The notes: a model not told the origin generated them from the sequence alone. DNA of 64,000 bases from Pseudomonas sp. DY-1 (GCF_003626975.1 NZ_CP032616.1:496001-560000), one strand, 5' to 3'. Shown: positions 31,223 to 39,780, counted from the stretch's first letter. A program made the numbers and translations.

Positions 31223-32323
31223 TCAGGTCCACGCCAGCACTTCGTCGGAAGCCAGCTCTATCTGCCACTCATGCAAGGGGCACGCGCCGGGCATGCCGTG
31301 TGTCTGCCCTGGGTGTGGTATATCGCCGGCGCTGAACATCTCGATACCGGCAACCTTGAGCCGAGTACCGGTGTGGGAACCCGGGTAGCGAGCGAAGCCG
31401 AGCATGGCCAGGTGATTGGCGCACACCTTGGCTTGCTCCATCAGTGGAGCAACCAACCCGTAGGAGATGCCCCGGTGGTTCGCGCACTCGCCAATGGCAT
31501 AAATGCGTGGGTCGTAGGTCTGCAGGGTGTCGTCGACCAGGATGCCGTGATTGCAGGGCAGGCCGGCCCGTTCGGCCAGCTCGGTGTTGGGCGTGATTCC
31601 GGCGGCCATTACCACCAGGTCGGCGGTTATGATCTCGCCGCCGGCCAGCTGTACTGCGCAGACGCGGCCGTCACCGTTGTCGATCAGCTCTTCGGTATTG
31701 GTGCCCAGGCGGAAACGGATGCCACGGGCCTGCAGGGCGCGTAGTAGCTTGTCGCCGGAAGGCTGGTCGAGCTGTTTTTCCAGCAGCCAATCCGGCAGGT
31801 GCACGACGGTAACGTCCATGCCGCGTTGCTTGAGGCCATTGGCTGCTTCCAGGCCAAGCAGGCCGCCACCGATCACCACGGCGTGGCTATGGGTGCGGGT
31901 TGTTTCGATCATCGCTCGAGCGCCGGCGATATCGCGGTAGCCAATTACACCCTGCAGGCGATTGCCGGGTATGGACAGGCGACTCGGCGTCGAACCGGTG
32001 GCGATGACAAGACGGTCGTAGTCGGCGCGGGTGCCATCTTCGGCAATCACCTGGCGTCGCTGGCGATCGATCTTCACTACCTTGCGATTCAGTAGTAGCT
32101 CGATGTCATTCTCAACGTACCAGTTCAGGTCGTTGAGGATGATGTTCTCGAAGGACTGCTCGCCGGCCAGTACCGGGGATAGCAGAGTGCGGTTGTAGTT
32201 CGGGTGGGGTTCGGCGCCGAACACGGTGATCCGGTAGTGCTCAGGTGCCAGTCTCAGCAGTTCTTCGAGAGTACGCACTCCGGCCATGCCGTTTCCGATC
32301 ACCACCAGCTTGGATGTCTTCAT
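31223..32323 (-). CDS. nirB: truncated NirB: FAD/NAD(P)-binding half of assimilatory nitrite reductase
   Basis: The 366-residue protein matches the N-terminal part of NirB: FAD motif VVIGNGMAGVRT (7-18), conserved PNYNRTLLSPVLAGE, NAD motif VVIGGGLLGLEAANGL, and the end of the domain at KVAGIEMFSAGD (about 323-334). After that comes a 33-residue tail that does not look like NirB. The whole sulfite/nitrite-reductase half with its siroheme and 4Fe-4S site is missing; the full protein is usually 800-850 residues. nirD and the nitrate-reductase gene, normally between nirB and cobA, are also gone. It has its own leader with sigma-54 promoter and RNA switch. It could be a remnant, or a working NADH-dependent reductase. 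Confidence 0.8.
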   Translation of the reverse strand: MKTSKLVVIGNGMAGVRTLEELLRLAPEHYRITVFGAEPHPNYNRTLLSPVLAGEQSFENIILNDLNWYVENDIELLLNRKVVKIDRQRRQVIAEDGTRADYDRLVIATGSTPSRLSIPGNRLQGVIGYRDIAGARAMIETTRTHSHAVVIGGGLLGLEAANGLKQRGMDVTVVHLPDWLLEKQLDQPSGDKLLRALQARGIRFRLGTNTEELIDNGDGRVCAVQLAGGEIITADLVVMAAGITPNTELAERAGLPCNHGILVDDTLQTYDPRIYAIGECANHRGISYGLVAPLMEQAKVCANHLAMLGFARYPGSHTGTRLKVAGIEMFSAGDIPHPGQTHGMPGACPLHEWQIELASDEVLAWT

Positions 32324-32356
32324 GCCAGGACACTCCTGCACAAACGTCGAGCAAAC

Positions 32357-32393
32357 AAAAAAGGCGTCCCGCTGTTGCCAGCAGGACGCCTTT
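32357..32393 (-). terminator. attenuator terminator in the nirB leader
   Basis: On the minus strand AAAGGCGTCC-TGCTG pairs with CAGC-GGGACGCCTTT around a short loop, and six T residues follow. It lies upstream of the nirB start (32323), so full transcription needs read-through. Confidence 0.88.
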
Positions 32394-32400
32394 GTCCAAG

Positions 32401-32441
32401 TCCCGTTCTATCGGGAAAGTGCCGTCTCGTCGTTGAGGCGG
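32401..32441 (-). promoter_or_regulatory. dual-hexaloop NasT (ANTAR) binding RNA in the nirB leader
   Basis: Two hairpins on the minus strand: CCGCCTC-AACGAC-GAGACGG (plus strand 32422-32441) with one mismatch in the stem, and TCCCG-ATAGAA-CGGGA (32401-32416). Both loops are six bases with A at position 1 and G at position 4, the pattern known for ANTAR-protein targets. NasT is encoded in this window at 41390-41968. Confidence 0.8.
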
Positions 32442-32470
32442 GCGCTTTTTGTAGATTGTCGTAATGGACA

Positions 32471-32488
32471 TTGCAGCCCTCGTGCCAA
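32471..32488 (-). promoter_or_regulatory. sigma-54-type promoter of nirB
   Basis: On the minus strand TTGGCACGAGGGCTGCAA has the GG-N10-GC arrangement, with TGGCAC as the -24 element and CTGCA as the -12 element. A start near 32460 would produce a leader of about 135 bases. RpoN control fits nitrogen regulation. Confidence 0.8.
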
Positions 32489-32576
32489 CCCCGGAAGTAC
32501 CGTATTCCGGGGGGGAGAGCGATGACCTGGTGGTCGCTGCGCCCTGGCTTGGGGCATTTTGCTCCAGTCTGGTGCG

Positions 32577-34247
32577 CTACCCGTGCAGGAACAGGACCAG
32601 TAGCACCAGGTTCGCCAGCAGGGACGAAAGCGCTATACCGCGCCAGACTTTCAACGGTTCGCGCTCCAGTAGCGGTCGGGGCTTGGCCGTCAGCGCACGG
32701 CGTTCGCCTTGCTCCAGGGCCAGTAGCCACTCTTCCATTGTTTCGTAGCGGGTAGCGGGGTCTGCGGCCACCGCTCGCGCCAGGCATTCATCGAGCCAGG
32801 CGGGCAGGTCGGGCCGGTAGCGGCTGGCCGGCGTGGGTGTGCCAAAGCGTGGATGCTGAAATGCTTCGATCTCCCCATGGGGGTAATGGCCGGTCAGCAG
32901 GTGGTACAGGGTGACCCCTGCCGCGTAGAGATCCTGCTTCGGAGAAGGGGCCGCACCGGTGAACGCTTCCGGCGCGATGTAGCTGGGCGTCCCAGGCAGG
33001 CTGTGGGCCTCGTCCTGGGACAGGCCAGGACAAAAGACCAGGCCGAAATCCAGCAAGCGCAGTTCGCCGTCATCCCCCCAAAGCAGATTCTCCGGCTTGA
33101 TATCGCGATGCAGGATGTTGCGTCGGTGTAATTGGCCAAGAGCCTTGAGCAGCCGCGGGGCGATATCCAGCCATTCCGGCAGTGGCATGGGGCCGCCGAG
33201 GCGCAGGTGCTCGGCCAGGGTCTGCCCGGCATACTCGCGCTGCACGTAGTACAGATGCTGGCGCTGGGGCAGCGGATGGGCTTCTGGAAAATGGCGCCCC
33301 GCGACGCGGCGCAGGAACCACTCTTCCAGCATCAGGGCCGGCCCGGCGGTTGGCTCGTCGTGTCGGCTGGTGGGCAAGGTCTTGAGTAGCCAGCGACGGT
33401 CCTGGCTGTCCCGAACCCGATAGACAATGGACTGGCGCGATTCTGCTATCAGGCGTTCCACCTGCCAGCCCTCGAAGACCTGACCTTCCTGCAGGCGCGG
33501 TGGCAGCGGCCAGTGATCGAGCTGCGCCAGGGTATCTGCCAGACCCGTCTGGGGCAGGTTGTCGACGCGGATCAGCAGCGCGCTGGCGTTGTCCTGGCCG
33601 CCCGCCAGGTGCGAAGCACTGACCAGAGCCTGGGCGGCGGCAGGGAGGTCCTGTTCGTCTTGCAAGATGCGCTGGATGCCGTGGTCGCCGAGCACTGCCC
33701 AGACGCCATCGCTGACCAGCACGAATCCCTCGCGCTCCGACAGCTCGCCGTCCAGGTAGTCCACCACCAGGTGCTGGTCCAGGCCGAGGGCGCGTTTGAG
33801 CACATGCTGCATGCCGGGTTGTTCCCAGACGTGGTCTTCGCTGAGTCGCGTCAATTGCTGGCCGTCCCAGCGGTAGACGCGGCAGTCGCCGACATGGGCC
33901 AGGGTGAAGCGGCGTCCTCGCAGCACCATGGCGGTCAGGGTGGTGAGCAGCGGCTGGCCGCCTCCATTGGCCTGGAGCCAGCGGTTCTGGGCCACCAGCA
34001 GCCGGTCCAGGGATTGAGCCACTGCCCAGGTTTCCGGCGTCGAGTAATAGTCCAGCGCCAGGGCCTGCAAGGTGGCGCGCGCGGCGAGACCGCCGTCGGC
34101 GCACTGGCTGACGCCGTCGGCGAGGGCGAAGAGATAGCCCTTGCTGGCCGCGAGGGCCGGCGCCGGAGTGACTACCCGGACGGCGTCCTGGTTTTCCGTG
34201 CGCGGACCAGTGGAGCTGGCTTCGCCAAAGCTGAGTTGCAGGGTCAT
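32577..34247 (-). CDS. fused PP2C phosphatase and Ser/Thr protein kinase with C-terminal membrane anchor
   Basis: The 556-residue protein joins two opposite activities. Residues 1-230 are a PP2C phosphatase (metal motifs ADG at 43-45, GD at 120-121, SDG at 179-181, GGQDN at 216-220). Residues about 255-515 are a eukaryotic-type kinase (Lys289, HRDIKPENLL at 380-389, DFG at 400-402, GTPSYIAPEA). A single helix at about 533-553 anchors the protein in the inner membrane. It sits between nasA and nirB, as in P. aeruginosa, so a part in nitrate uptake or sensing is likely but not known. Confidence 0.93.
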   Translation of the reverse strand: MTLQLSFGEASSTGPRTENQDAVRVVTPAPALAASKGYLFALADGVSQCADGGLAARATLQALALDYYSTPETWAVAQSLDRLLVAQNRWLQANGGGQPLLTTLTAMVLRGRRFTLAHVGDCRVYRWDGQQLTRLSEDHVWEQPGMQHVLKRALGLDQHLVVDYLDGELSEREGFVLVSDGVWAVLGDHGIQRILQDEQDLPAAAQALVSASHLAGGQDNASALLIRVDNLPQTGLADTLAQLDHWPLPPRLQEGQVFEGWQVERLIAESRQSIVYRVRDSQDRRWLLKTLPTSRHDEPTAGPALMLEEWFLRRVAGRHFPEAHPLPQRQHLYYVQREYAGQTLAEHLRLGGPMPLPEWLDIAPRLLKALGQLHRRNILHRDIKPENLLWGDDGELRLLDFGLVFCPGLSQDEAHSLPGTPSYIAPEAFTGAAPSPKQDLYAAGVTLYHLLTGHYPHGEIEAFQHPRFGTPTPASRYRPDLPAWLDECLARAVAADPATRYETMEEWLLALEQGERRALTAKPRPLLEREPLKVWRGIALSSLLANLVLLVLFLHG

Positions 34248-34338
34248 CGACGGTCCGTCCTGTATGGCGAAAGGAGCGCGAGGCGCTCCTTGGTCGGATC
34301 AGTTCCGGCACCGCAAGGGTGCCGGATCGGGCTCGAGG

Positions 34339-35550
34339 TCAGACGCGGGCCGCGGTGACGGCAGCGGAGCCCCAGGTGGTGCGCCAGCGTTGCTTCACAC
34401 CATAGAGGCCGAACCATGCCACTACGCCCAGGCTGGCGAACAGCCACAGGCCCAGCTGGTAGTCGCCGGTATGCTGTTTGATGGCGCCAAGGCCAGCAGT
34501 CAGGCAAAAGCCGCCAATTCCGCCTGCCATACCGATCAGGCCGGTCATTACGCCGATTTCCTTGTGGAAGCGTTGCGGTACCAGTTGGAAGACTGCCCCG
34601 TTGCCGGCACCGAGGCTCAGCATGGCAACCACGAACAGGGATAGGGCGGCGCTGGAACTGGAGATGTGGAAGCCCACTGCAGCGATGCACACCGAGGCCA
34701 CGGTATAGACCACCAGCAGCGTGCGGATGCCGCCGATGCGGTCGGCAAAGGCACCCCCCAGCGGGCGCATCAGGCTGCCGGCGAAGACGCAGGCGGCGGT
34801 GTAGTAGCCGGCGGTAATCGGGGCCAGGCCGTATTGGTCATGGAAGTAGCCGGGCAGGGTGCTGGCCAGGCCGAGGAAGCCGCCGAAGGTCACGCTGTAG
34901 AACAGCATGAACCACCAGCTGTCGCGGTCACCCAGGGCCTTGAGGTAATCACCCAGTGCCTTGGGCGCGGGGCGGTTGGGGGCGTTGCGCGCCGCCACGA
35001 AGAAGATTGCCAGGGTCAGCACCAGCGGGATCAGCGCCAGTCCGAAGACGTTGTTCCAGCCATAAAGGGCCGCGAGGCCGGGGGCAAAGAGGGCGGCCAG
35101 AACGGTACCCGAGTTGCCGGCGCCGGCAATTCCCATGGCCTTGCCCTGGTGCTGCGGCGGATACCACTGGGAGGCGAGCGGCAGGGCCACGGCGAAAGAG
35201 GCGCCGGCGAAGCCCAGGAAGAGGCCGAGGAGCAGCGCCTGTTCATAGGTGTGAATGCCCATCTGCCAGGCGATGAACAACGAAGCGATCACCACTACCT
35301 GTCCGACCAGCCCGGCGGCTTTCGGAGAAGTGCGGTCGGCCAGCATGCCCATCAGGAAGCGCAGCACCGCGCCGGCCAGGATGGGCGTGGCCACCATCAT
35401 CGCGCGCTGCTGGGTGGTGAGCTGGAGATCGGCAGCGATCTGCACACCCAGCGGACCAAGGACGTACCAGACCATGAAACTCAGGTCGAAGTAGAGGAAG
35501 GCGGAGAACAGGGTGGGCGTGTGGCCGGCTTTCCAGAAACTCGTTGTCAT
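34339..35550 (-). CDS. nasA: nitrate/nitrite transporter (NarK/NasA family)
   Basis: The 403-residue MFS protein has about 12 membrane helices and both nitrate signatures: SQWYPPQHQGKAMGIAGAGN and the second SLGAGNGAVFQLVPQRF. It brings nitrate into the cell for assimilation. The ATG at 35550 has GAGGTG upstream. Its long leader carries a sigma-54 promoter, two ANTAR-type hairpins and an attenuator, so expression should need both nitrogen limitation and nitrate. Confidence 0.95.
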   Translation of the reverse strand: MTTSFWKAGHTPTLFSAFLYFDLSFMVWYVLGPLGVQIAADLQLTTQQRAMMVATPILAGAVLRFLMGMLADRTSPKAAGLVGQVVVIASLFIAWQMGIHTYEQALLLGLFLGFAGASFAVALPLASQWYPPQHQGKAMGIAGAGNSGTVLAALFAPGLAALYGWNNVFGLALIPLVLTLAIFFVAARNAPNRPAPKALGDYLKALGDRDSWWFMLFYSVTFGGFLGLASTLPGYFHDQYGLAPITAGYYTAACVFAGSLMRPLGGAFADRIGGIRTLLVVYTVASVCIAAVGFHISSSSAALSLFVVAMLSLGAGNGAVFQLVPQRFHKEIGVMTGLIGMAGGIGGFCLTAGLGAIKQHTGDYQLGLWLFASLGVVAWFGLYGVKQRWRTTWGSAAVTAARV

Positions 35551-35741
35551 CGAACACCTCATCTGCAGTTAGGGGCCGGGAGGCGCGCACCATGATCGTG
35601 GGCATGGCGGTTGAACCTCTCGGTTAAACGTCGCGCTTGTGGCGCGCCGTCCTGCGGCCGGGGCCGCAGCGGGATTGAGTGAGCTGCAAGTGAACGTCCG
35701 GATCTCGGCCCGTTCACTGCCCCATCGCTGGGGCCGGAACG

Positions 35742-35793
35742 AAAAAGGCGCCGCACCACTACCCGCATTGCTGCGGAGTGACGCGACGCCTTT
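35742..35793 (-). terminator. attenuator terminator in the nasA leader
   Basis: On the minus strand AAAGGCGTCGC pairs with GCGGCGCCTTT, with an inner hairpin between them, and T residues follow. The 5' arm overlaps the second hexaloop hairpin, so the two structures exclude each other. Confidence 0.88.
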
Positions 35794-35825
35794 GTCGTGT
35801 AGTAGGGCAACCGCCTTTGGCTACC
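35781..35825 (-). promoter_or_regulatory. dual-hexaloop NasT (ANTAR) binding RNA in the nasA leader
   Basis: On the minus strand: first hairpin GGTAGCC-AAAGGC-GGTTGCC (35806-35825), second hairpin ACACGAC-AAAGGC-GTCGCGT (35781-35800). Both loops are AAAGGC, six bases with A at 1 and G at 4. The second hairpin uses bases of the terminator stem, which is the expected antitermination layout. Confidence 0.85.
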
Positions 35826-35838
35826 TCTGCCTGTAATA

Positions 35839-35856
35839 GAGCAAGAGCCGGGCCAA
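35839..35856 (-). promoter_or_regulatory. sigma-54-type promoter of nasA
   Basis: On the minus strand TTGGCCCGGCTCTTGCTC fits TGGCNCG-N4-TTGCT with GG-N10-GC spacing. A start near 35828 places both RNA hairpins at the very beginning of the transcript. Confidence 0.82.
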
Positions 35857-35964
35857 TCCCGGGAAGTGCCGCCCTAGCGTGCTTTTCCGACCCCTTACCG
35901 GTTTGTGCGCTGATTCAAAACGGGGCGATGTGGTCGTGGGTGCACCGAGTTGAAGCTGAATGGT

Positions 35965-36408
35965 TCAGTCGAGCCAGTTCACCTTCGGGAAGGTACTGCG
36001 GAAGTTCTCTGGCATGGGAACCACGCGGGATTCCCGATAGTTGAAGAATACGAAGCCGGACTTGGCCATGGCCACCTGCTTGCCGTCAGCCGGCCGGGTG
36101 ATGCGGAAGGTGATATCGCCGCCGTACCGGTTGAAGTCCATGACGCCGACTTCGAACAGCAGTTGATCGCGGGCGTGTGCCTCGGCCCGGTAGGTGGTCG
36201 CAAGGTCGGTGACGATGATCCCGATGCCATCCTCGGCGGTTTCGTTGATGCCGAACTCGAACAGGAAGCGCGCCCGGGCCTCGGAAATCATCGAGATCAT
36301 CGAGTCGTTTCCCAGGTGGTTCGCGCCGTTGATGTCGGTGACGCGTACGGTCAGATGGGTGGAGTAGCAGTACTGATCTTCGGGGAAGTTCAGGGACAGT
36401 CGAGCCAT
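35965..36408 (-). CDS. acyl-CoA thioesterase, 4HBT hot-dog family
   Basis: The 147-residue protein has the hot-dog-fold pattern of the 4-hydroxybenzoyl-CoA thioesterase group: VRVTDINGANHLGNDSMIS (about 21-39, with the catalytic-type aspartate), then a long helix, and the strand pair YRAEAHARDQLLFEVGVMDF. Such small enzymes hydrolyse acyl- or aryl-CoA esters. The substrate is not known. It is convergent with nothing near and lies upstream of the nasA regulatory region, on the same strand. Confidence 0.82.
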   Translation of the reverse strand: MARLSLNFPEDQYCYSTHLTVRVTDINGANHLGNDSMISMISEARARFLFEFGINETAEDGIGIIVTDLATTYRAEAHARDQLLFEVGVMDFNRYGGDITFRITRPADGKQVAMAKSGFVFFNYRESRVVPMPENFRSTFPKVNWLD

Positions 36409-36488
36409 TGGAACCTCAAGCGTAGAAGCGGCGAGGGGGCGATTCTACGCCCGTGCGATCGGATGTACCGTCATTCCCCGGTTGAATC

Positions 36489-37175
36489 TCAGCGATGCAG
36501 CCCGTTCAACCAGTAGAAGGTCACACGACCACCTTCGTTGGTCGCGCCGTAATTATCCTGGATGTAGGCACCAGCCTTGAAATAGAGCTGTTGATTGCTC
36601 CAGTAGCCGCTGAGCTGGCGGTACAGGTTGCCGTCATCGCCCTTGCTGGTGACGACGATGCCCAGCCTGCCGGTGGGGGTGAGGCGCAGGTCGTAGCCGA
36701 AGCGTTCGCCGAGGTCGACGTTTTCCGCCAGTACGATGTTCTCCACCTCCGCGTCGCCCGGCCGCTTGCGCAGCAGTGCTTCGATCCGGCCGTTGCCGCG
36801 CAGGTAGTGGTACTGGATCTTCAGAAGCGGATCATTCTGGCTGCCGGGCTCGTCTTTGCTATGAATCTGGCCGATGACAATCTTGTTCTGGCTCGGTACC
36901 TGATCCACTGAAAGCACGGCACTCAGGTAGTTGTCTGCGCTGGCCTGGTACCAATAGCTCAGGGTTCCGTCGGCCTGGGTTTCGCGCAGCTCTGTACGTG
37001 GATAGCTGGCGTCCTCGGTGCGGGAGCCGTTCACTGGCACCCAGAAACTGATGCTGCCGTCGGAGTTGCGCCGGAAGTACTGGCTTTCGTAACCGTTATT
37101 GAGGCGGTCGGTGGTAATGAGGGTATTGGAGCTGGTGGCTGGGACCGTGAGGTTCCAGGTGCTGAGGTCGATCAC
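36489..37175 (-). CDS. polysaccharide lyase family 7 (alginate lyase)
   Basis: The 228-residue protein shows the three PL7 motifs: RTELRE (about 60-65), QIH (about 102-104) and YFKAGAYIQDN (about 199-209). PL7 enzymes cut alginate by beta-elimination; Pseudomonas makes alginate as a capsule. There is no signal peptide at the start, a GTG at 37175 with AAGGA before it, so export by Sec is not evident. The place next to the nitrate genes also holds in P. aeruginosa. Confidence 0.9.
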   Translation of the reverse strand: MIDLSTWNLTVPATSSNTLITTDRLNNGYESQYFRRNSDGSISFWVPVNGSRTEDASYPRTELRETQADGTLSYWYQASADNYLSAVLSVDQVPSQNKIVIGQIHSKDEPGSQNDPLLKIQYHYLRGNGRIEALLRKRPGDAEVENIVLAENVDLGERFGYDLRLTPTGRLGIVVTSKGDDGNLYRQLSGYWSNQQLYFKAGAYIQDNYGATNEGGRVTFYWLNGLHR

Positions 37176-37388
37176 TGGATGTCCTTACTGCGGATTACCT
37201 AGGGGCAGCAGTTCGTACATGCGGAAGGTAGAAAAGTTCCGGATCGGGTCAACAAGGGAGGGGATTTGGACTTTAGTGCCTGTTCGTGATGAGTCGGCGA
37301 GAGGAATTGCTCGAGGTGCTCGAAGTGCTGATTGGAAGTTTAGGGTGAAGTTTATCCGAGTGTTATCTGTTAAAACTCTTGTTTGAAA

Positions 37389-37406
37389 CTGGGCATCCTT
37401 GCCCAG
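37389..37406 (-). terminator. possible terminator of the membrane-protein gene
   Basis: CTGGGCA and TGCCCAG enclose a 4-base loop, with TTTC after it on the minus strand. The T-run is weak. Confidence 0.55.
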
Positions 37407-37413
37407 CCATCTC

Positions 37414-38073
37414 TTACAGCGAGGCGAGTGCGGGTTTCACTCCGGAAGGAGCGAGGTTCTCATCTCTGTTGCTTGCCCACTTCACCAGCAGCGTCATCGC
37501 GACGAAGCCAAGGCAGATGAACAGCGGGTAAGCGAACATGATTTCGCCAAGGGAGTATTTCCAGCTGAGCGGACGAGCGATGCCCAGCATGGCTCCGTAG
37601 AACCAGGAGACTCCGGAGACGACGCCCGAGAACACCGCGAGGGTGCGGGCGTTGGTTTCCATCTTGACCAGCGTGCCGGCCTTCTTGATGGCAGGCAATA
37701 CAGCGCTGTGCAGCAGGAAACCGTTTACGGTCAGCAAAGTTACGACCAGGATCTTGGCCTGGAGTTTGGGGTTGAGGAAGTACACCGCGCCTTTGACAGA
37801 GTAGTCCAGCAGTACGATACCTATCCCTGTTACCCAGAGTGCCGCAAGTGCAAGCAGTACAGTTTTCTTCAGAGTATCAAGATGGGTTTTGTCGCTATGG
37901 GCCGCGTTGTCTTCGCCGGTGATCATCTGCTTGATCATGGCGTAATCGCTGGTCAGGACCAGGCCGATTGCCACGCAGCAGGCGATCAGGTGGGCATAAA
38001 CAACACCCATGCGCATTAATTCCATGGTTGCTTCCTGTTTGAACAGGGAGGTAATTAGATGATACAGCTCCAT
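37414..38073 (-). CDS. uncharacterised inner-membrane protein
   Basis: The 219-residue protein has about five hydrophobic segments (roughly 22-42, 70-90, 105-127, 145-165 and 180-200) and no motif I can name. Two ATG codons have good ribosome sites: 38073 (GAGGTC upstream) and 38025 (AGGA upstream, product 203 residues). Base use is more AT-rich than its neighbours and the gene is flanked by the most AT-rich spacers of the window, which suggests a different origin. Function unknown. Confidence 0.7.
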   Translation of the reverse strand: MELYHLITSLFKQEATMELMRMGVVYAHLIACCVAIGLVLTSDYAMIKQMITGEDNAAHSDKTHLDTLKKTVLLALAALWVTGIGIVLLDYSVKGAVYFLNPKLQAKILVVTLLTVNGFLLHSAVLPAIKKAGTLVKMETNARTLAVFSGVVSGVSWFYGAMLGIARPLSWKYSLGEIMFAYPLFICLGFVAMTLLVKWASNRDENLAPSGVKPALASL

Positions 38074-38535
38074 GGTTGACCTCTTGTTTTACAAAGTAAG
38101 TTGGTGTGCTGATGCAGTAAGGGCACCGATATATTGTTTAAATTACTCGTTAGCCTCTAAGGACTTTTGAGTGGTTGGTCAGGTTGTTAATGCATCTCTA
38201 GTTTTATTCATGTCTTCATAGGCATTCCTCCTTTTTTGAGACAGAGAATCCTCCTGCACGTGAACTTGTGCATTTGGAATCGCTCCGGACTCAAGGGGAA
38301 AAAGACATGCGCGCCGATGACCGACCATGGTTCAAAAGTGGCGCGATGCACTTAGGCTTTCATCAGAGTGGTAGAACCCTGATTTTGTTCAAAAAGCGAT
38401 CTGAAAGCCGACGAGCGGTTGTACTTGGGGAGGTGTGCCAAGCGCTTGAAAAGGCGAGGAAACCTTGCCGGGTGGGCGTTTGGGGAAAGTTCAGAGGAGG
38501 GAGCGTCCCCTGTGACCAGGGGACGCTTTCGTGCG
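38074..38535. other. AT-rich gene-free interval
   Basis: About 460 bases with lower GC than the rest. Open frames here (for example 38268-38612 plus) lack ribosome sites and known products. The end nearest the aminotransferase has a hairpin, GCGTCCCC with GGGGACGC (38503-38526), which may close the aminotransferase message but has no clear T-run. Confidence 0.55.
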
Positions 38536-39780
38536 TCAGGCCTTGCTGGCCTTCCGGGACTTGGGCGGAGTCGAGGGTTCAAGGTGTCCGTCGGCGCGGA
38601 ACATGCCCTTGATGCCGCGAACGGCCTGGCGGATCCGGTCCTGGTTCTCGATCAGGGCAAAGCGCACATGGTCATCGCCGTAGTCGCCGAAGCCCAGGCC
38701 CGGGGATACGCAGACCTTGGCGTCCGCCAGGAGCTTCTTGGAGAACTCCAGCGACCCCATGGAGGCATAAGGCTCGGGAATCTTGGCCCAGACGTACATC
38801 GAGGCTTTCGGGTTCTCCACCATCCAGCCGATCTCGTGCAGGCCTTTCACCAATACGTTACGGCGCTGACGGTACTGCTCGGCGATATCGCGCACGCACT
38901 GCTGATCACCTTCCAGGGCGGCGATGGCGGCCACCTGCAGTGGGGTGAAGGTGCCGTAGTCGTGATAGCTCTTGATCCGCGCCAGGGCACTGACCAGTTC
39001 CGGGTTGCCGACCATGAAGCCGATCCGCCAGCCCGCCATGTTGTAGCTCTTGGACAGTGTGAAGAACTCGACCGCGATGTCCTTGGCGCCAGGCACCTGC
39101 ATGATCGAAGGTGCCTTCCAGCCGTCATAGACGATGTCGGCATAGGCCAGGTCATGCACCACCAGGACGTCATACTGCTTGGCCAGGGCCACCACGCGTT
39201 CGAAGAAGTCCAGCTCCACGCATTGGGCGGTGGGGTTGGAGGGGAAGCCGATGATCATCATCTTCGGCTTCGGAATGCTCTCGCGAATCGCCCGTTCCAG
39301 CTCGGCGAAGAAGTCCACGCCGGGCACCAGGGGAACCGAGCGCACCTGGGCGCCGGCGATCACGGCACCGTAAATGTGGATCGGATAGCTGGGGTTGGGC
39401 ACCAGTACCGTGTCGCCATGGTCAAGGGTGGCGAGCATCAGGTGCGCCAGGCCTTCCTTGGAGCCGATGGTGACGATGGCTTCGGATTCGGGATCGATCT
39501 CCACGTCGTAGCGGTCCTTGTACCAGCGCGAGATGGCTCGGCGCAGGCGGGGAATGCCGCGGGAAGTGGAGTATCCGTGGGTGTCTTCACGCTGGGCGAC
39601 CTGCACGAGCTTTTCCACGATGTGCGGCGGGGTGGCGCCGTCGGGGTTGCCCATGGAGAGGTCGATGATGTCTTCGCCGCGACGGCGTGCAGCCATCTTG
39701 AGTTCGGCGGTGATGTTGAAGACGTAGGGGGGGAGACGATCGATGCGCGCAAAACGGCGCGGTGAACGCTGGTCAGCCAT
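38536..39780 (-). CDS. alaC: PLP-dependent alanine transaminase (AlaC-like)
   Basis: The 414-residue class I/II aminotransferase resembles E. coli AlaC, which makes alanine from pyruvate and glutamate. The PLP lysine is in [11 protein letters not shown] (Lys244), the preceding aspartate in [10 protein letters not shown], and the substrate arginine near the end in [12 protein letters not shown]. The ATG at 39780 is preferred to an upstream in-frame one because GAGGAAAGC precedes it and homologues start at MADQ or similar. It stands alone on the minus strand. Confidence 0.9.
   Translation of the reverse strand: MADQRSPRRFARIDRLPPYVFNITAELKMAARRRGEDIIDLSMGNPDGATPPHIVEKLVQVAQREDTHGYSTSRGIPRLRRAISRWYKDRYDVEIDPESEAIVTIGSKEGLAHLMLATLDHGDTVLVPNPSYPIHIYGAVIAGAQVRSVPLVPGVDFFAELERAIRESIPKPKMMIIGFPSNPTAQCVELDFFERVVALAKQYDVLVVHDLAYADIVYDGWKAPSIMQVPGAKDIAVEFFTLSKSYNMAGWRIGFMVGNPELVSALARIKSYHDYGTFTPLQVAAIAALEGDQQCVRDIAEQYRQRRNVLVKGLHEIGWMVENPKASMYVWAKIPEPYASMGSLEFSKKLLADAKVCVSPGLGFGDYGDDHVRFALIENQDRIRQAVRGIKGMFRADGHLEPSTPPKSRKASKA

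Noticed and set aside
35851..35865. Stem CCGGG-ATTGG-CCCGG as first hexaloop hairpin of the nasA leader
   Set aside because: It overlaps the sigma-54 promoter, so it should not be transcribed, and its loop has five bases.
38268..38612. Small protein of 114 codons in the AT-rich spacer
   Set aside because: No ribosome site, overlaps the end of the aminotransferase gene, and no motif.
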